From Trichomonas vaginalis G3 (Eukaryota > Parabasalia > Trichomonadida > Trichomonadidae): a DNA stretch of 64,000 bases. The notes under the pieces were generated by a model. That model was not told where the DNA came from. It saw only the letters and a program-made list of their open reading frames with translations, and ran no database searches. How positions within the stretch are numbered: the stretch's first letter is position 1; each line of letters opens with the position of its first letter. This document shows positions 62,160 through 64,000 of this stretch, piece after piece. The DNA lies in contig NC_067203.1 in assembly GCF_026262505.1 (NCBI RefSeq), positions 23,169,411-23,233,410 on the forward strand, written 5' to 3'. The position numbers and the translations under genes were made by a program.

Positions 62160-62668
62160 ATTTTATATATTTTATATATGTTTTTTTGATGTTTTTGTTT
62201 TATTTTTATTTAAATAGAGATTAAACTGTTCTTTATTATATTGTTATATTTTGGAAAAGATGTTTATTTAATTAATATTCCGGTCAAAAGATCTTTTCAA
62301 GCTTAATTGATAGATTACTCGACCAAGATACCATAATTTCCGTATTACTAGGAATATCAAGGATTATTTGGAACTTTGCTCGAACCAAACAGAAGCTTTA
62401 CAAGAATTCCGGATTGAAACTAAACATATAAAGCCTTGATAGCCTTGAAATGTATATTAATTTTACTAATTATAAGCATTATATTATATGCTAATGGACT
62501 TTTTGCAATCATCCCTATTAAACATGTATATATTTCTCCAAAGTTCTTTCAATTACATGGAAAGAGAGAAATTGATGATAACTCATAAATAAAATAACTT
62601 TATATACCAAATATATTTAGTTAAATTGTTTACATACAACAATATATCAATTTAAAAAAAAATCTCTA
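62160..62668. other. Convergent 3' intergenic DNA
   Basis: About 0.5 kb between two convergent genes. Nothing was recognised. Confidence 0.5.
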
Positions 62669-63700
62669 TTACTGAGCATCATAAAAGGCATTCTTGAATT
62701 CGGCCATTTGAAGGTCTTTGAATGCGATGATTTCATCTGATTTTACATCAAATTTGTTTTCATTTCCGACAAATTTAATGATTGTTTCATTGTAACGAGG
62801 ATAAATCTGTTCATTTTGTGGTCCATCAAAATAACAATTAGAAATCGTCAAAATTCCGTCAACATTTTCGACAGAAATTCCATGTGCAGATTTTTCGCAA
62901 CGATTCTGGATGAAAACGCTATTTGCAACTGAAGCTCTATGTTTAATATGGAAAAACGTCATTCCGGCACCTCTAGAGACACATGAATTATTAATTGCAA
63001 CAACTTGGCTGAAAAACTTGTGCGTCGGGTACCAAGCATAGTCCATGTAACCGGAAGCAACTAATGCATTGTTCTTGTGGAAAAATAATCTCTTAAGTTT
63101 TCCACCTCCGTGGTCAATTCGAAGGCCACCAGTCCATTTCGTGGCCACATTACTTGTAACGTTTATATCTGTAAATTCTGTTGTGTTTTGTTCGTTCATT
63201 GAATCGTAATGCATTCCTGCTGCATATTCTGCCCTGTTATCGGCAATACAAAGTCGGGTAAAGTTGCATTCCCAAGATCTCAAGATATGGGCACCACCTC
63301 CCATTTGGGCTGAGCATTTTTCAAATAATAAATCTTGGGCAGAGAAGTTTGCGCGGTTAGACTCGAGACCACCGCCAAGATCATTTGTTTTGCAATTAAG
63401 AAATTTAACTCTACTGATGAAATATGTCGCTTCATACCATGTTTGACGATCTTTGTAAATTTTATCATTAATGCCAAAAGCGTAATTGATTCTAATAGCA
63501 CCACCAAGAATGTTACTGAATTCAGAGTCTGCTATATAGTTTTTTGCATTAGATGAAGATGAAAATATTGAATTCGTGATTTTATTGAAATGTGAATCTG
63601 TGACATGAAGTTTTGACCTCTTTGTATTAATATCGCTTCTTAAAAATTGACCGTCAAGATGTAGATTAGCCAATAAAATGTTAGAAAATGCTAAATTCAT
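62669..63700 (-). CDS. Beta-helix (polymorphic surface-protein-like) protein
   Basis: A 343-residue protein of right-handed beta-helix type. It has repeated short strands with GGA/GG turns and Asn ladders (SEFSNILGGAIRINYAF, NCKTNDLGGGLESN, CSAQMGGGAHIL, NRAEYAAGMHYDS, WTGGLRIDHGGGKL, VSRGAGMTF), the GGAI/FxxN style of trichomonad polymorphic-membrane-protein relatives. Unlike full-length members it has no signal peptide and no C-terminal membrane anchor, so it is either a cytosolic derivative or a fragment that gained a promoter. A minus-strand initiator TCATTTTT lies about 25 nt upstream of the ATG at 63700, overlapping the start codon of the divergent neighbour. Confidence 0.72.
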   Translation of the reverse strand: MNLAFSNILLANLHLDGQFLRSDINTKRSKLHVTDSHFNKITNSIFSSSSNAKNYIADSEFSNILGGAIRINYAFGINDKIYKDRQTWYEATYFISRVKFLNCKTNDLGGGLESNRANFSAQDLLFEKCSAQMGGGAHILRSWECNFTRLCIADNRAEYAAGMHYDSMNEQNTTEFTDINVTSNVATKWTGGLRIDHGGGKLKRLFFHKNNALVASGYMDYAWYPTHKFFSQVVAINNSCVSRGAGMTFFHIKHRASVANSVFIQNRCEKSAHGISVENVDGILTISNCYFDGPQNEQIYPRYNETIIKFVGNENKFDVKSDEIIAFKDLQMAEFKNAFYDAQ

Positions 63701-63725
63701 TTGTCAATTTTCTTCAGAAAAAAAA

Positions 63726-64000
63726 ATGAAACCTTTAAAACTCAAGAATCTATGTGAAATGAAAGTTGGAACTTTAAGGGATGCATCAAGTTTAATAAAG
63801 TCCGGCGAATCTCTTGTTTACTCATTCCAATACCCACAAGCATTGTATTTAGGTTACATACCAAAAGAAGCAGTTGTAATATGGAGATATCCAAAAACGG
63901 AAAATCTTTATATACAAAAATGTGGCTGGACTTACTTCACTTGGTCTCATGCAACAGAATTAGTAATTTTGACAGGACTTGTTTCCCATGTTTATGAAAT
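63726..64000 (+). CDS. Hypothetical protein, truncated by the window end
   Basis: The frame opens at the ATG at 63726 (MKPLKLKNLCEMKVGTLRDA) and stays open to base 64000, over 90 codons, with normal composition (AVVIWRYPKTENLYIQKCGW). It is divergent from the beta-helix gene, with only 25 bp between start codons. TCATTT at 63697-63702 is a plausible initiator (A+1 at 63699) and overlaps the neighbour's start codon. The family is not recognisable from this part. Confidence 0.7.
   Translation, partial: MKPLKLKNLCEMKVGTLRDASSLIKSGESLVYSFQYPQALYLGYIPKEAVVIWRYPKTENLYIQKCGWTYFTWSHATELVILTGLVSHVYE

Overview
The window looks like nuclear DNA of a parabasalid, most likely Trichomonas vaginalis or a close relative. 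The evidence is AT-rich, almost intron-free DNA, compact genes with very short 5' leaders, many start codons preceded within about 5-35 nt by the trichomonad initiator (Inr, TCA-Y-W, e.g. TCACTTTT), ankyrin/DUF3447-type gene families, beta-helix surface-protein fragments, and a Polinton/Maverick element. No rRNA, convincing tRNA or CRISPR was seen.

Layout. 1-9.6 kb: a two-repeat Myb protein, a decayed MFS transporter, a 1.1-kb cluster of hairpins and tandem repeats (4.57-5.67 kb), an OTU-type deubiquitinase, a nucleoplasmin-fold protein and a UBX-like protein. 9.6-20 kb: an ankyrin relic, a small unknown gene ending in a foldback repeat, an AP-1 sigma subunit, a bromodomain gene sharing a 44-bp divergent promoter with a multipass membrane protein, a long ankyrin protein followed by a MITE-like foldback, an ICMT-like methyltransferase and a Rab32-like GTPase. 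20-31 kb: a 1.49-kb terminal-inverted-repeat element with target duplication, a decayed ankyrin gene, a PP1-type phosphatase, a UPF3-like NMD factor and a CNOT10-like CCR4-NOT subunit.

31-41 kb is the strangest part. A 1769-residue ASH/MSP-domain protein changes codon usage abruptly at about 33.77 kb: 29 of 29 arginines are CGN after that point, against 8 of 24 before. A nearly identical partial copy of only the CGN-type segment lies downstream, split around a complete ankyrin gene on the other strand. The differences I saw inside the aligned coding blocks are synonymous.

41-64 kb: an unknown gene broken by one frameshift, a GSK3-family kinase with a sliver of a second kinase beside it, and a 13.1-kb Polinton/Maverick fossil (44408-57523; 174-bp inverted repeats, 6-bp target duplication CGGAAG) inserted about 180 bp upstream of the kinase start. 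Then come gene debris, a tail-anchored coiled-coil protein, a helical protein of unknown function, a beta-helix surface-protein relative, and a gene cut by the window end whose start codon coincides with its neighbour's initiator.

Functionally the host genes are a mixed housekeeping set: transcription and chromatin (Myb, bromodomain, nucleoplasmin-like), mRNA decay (UPF3, CNOT10), membrane traffic (AP-1 sigma, Rab32-like, ICMT), signalling (PP1, GSK3) and ubiquitin handling (OTU, UBX). I see no operons. Genes are monocistronic, with several tight divergent pairs.
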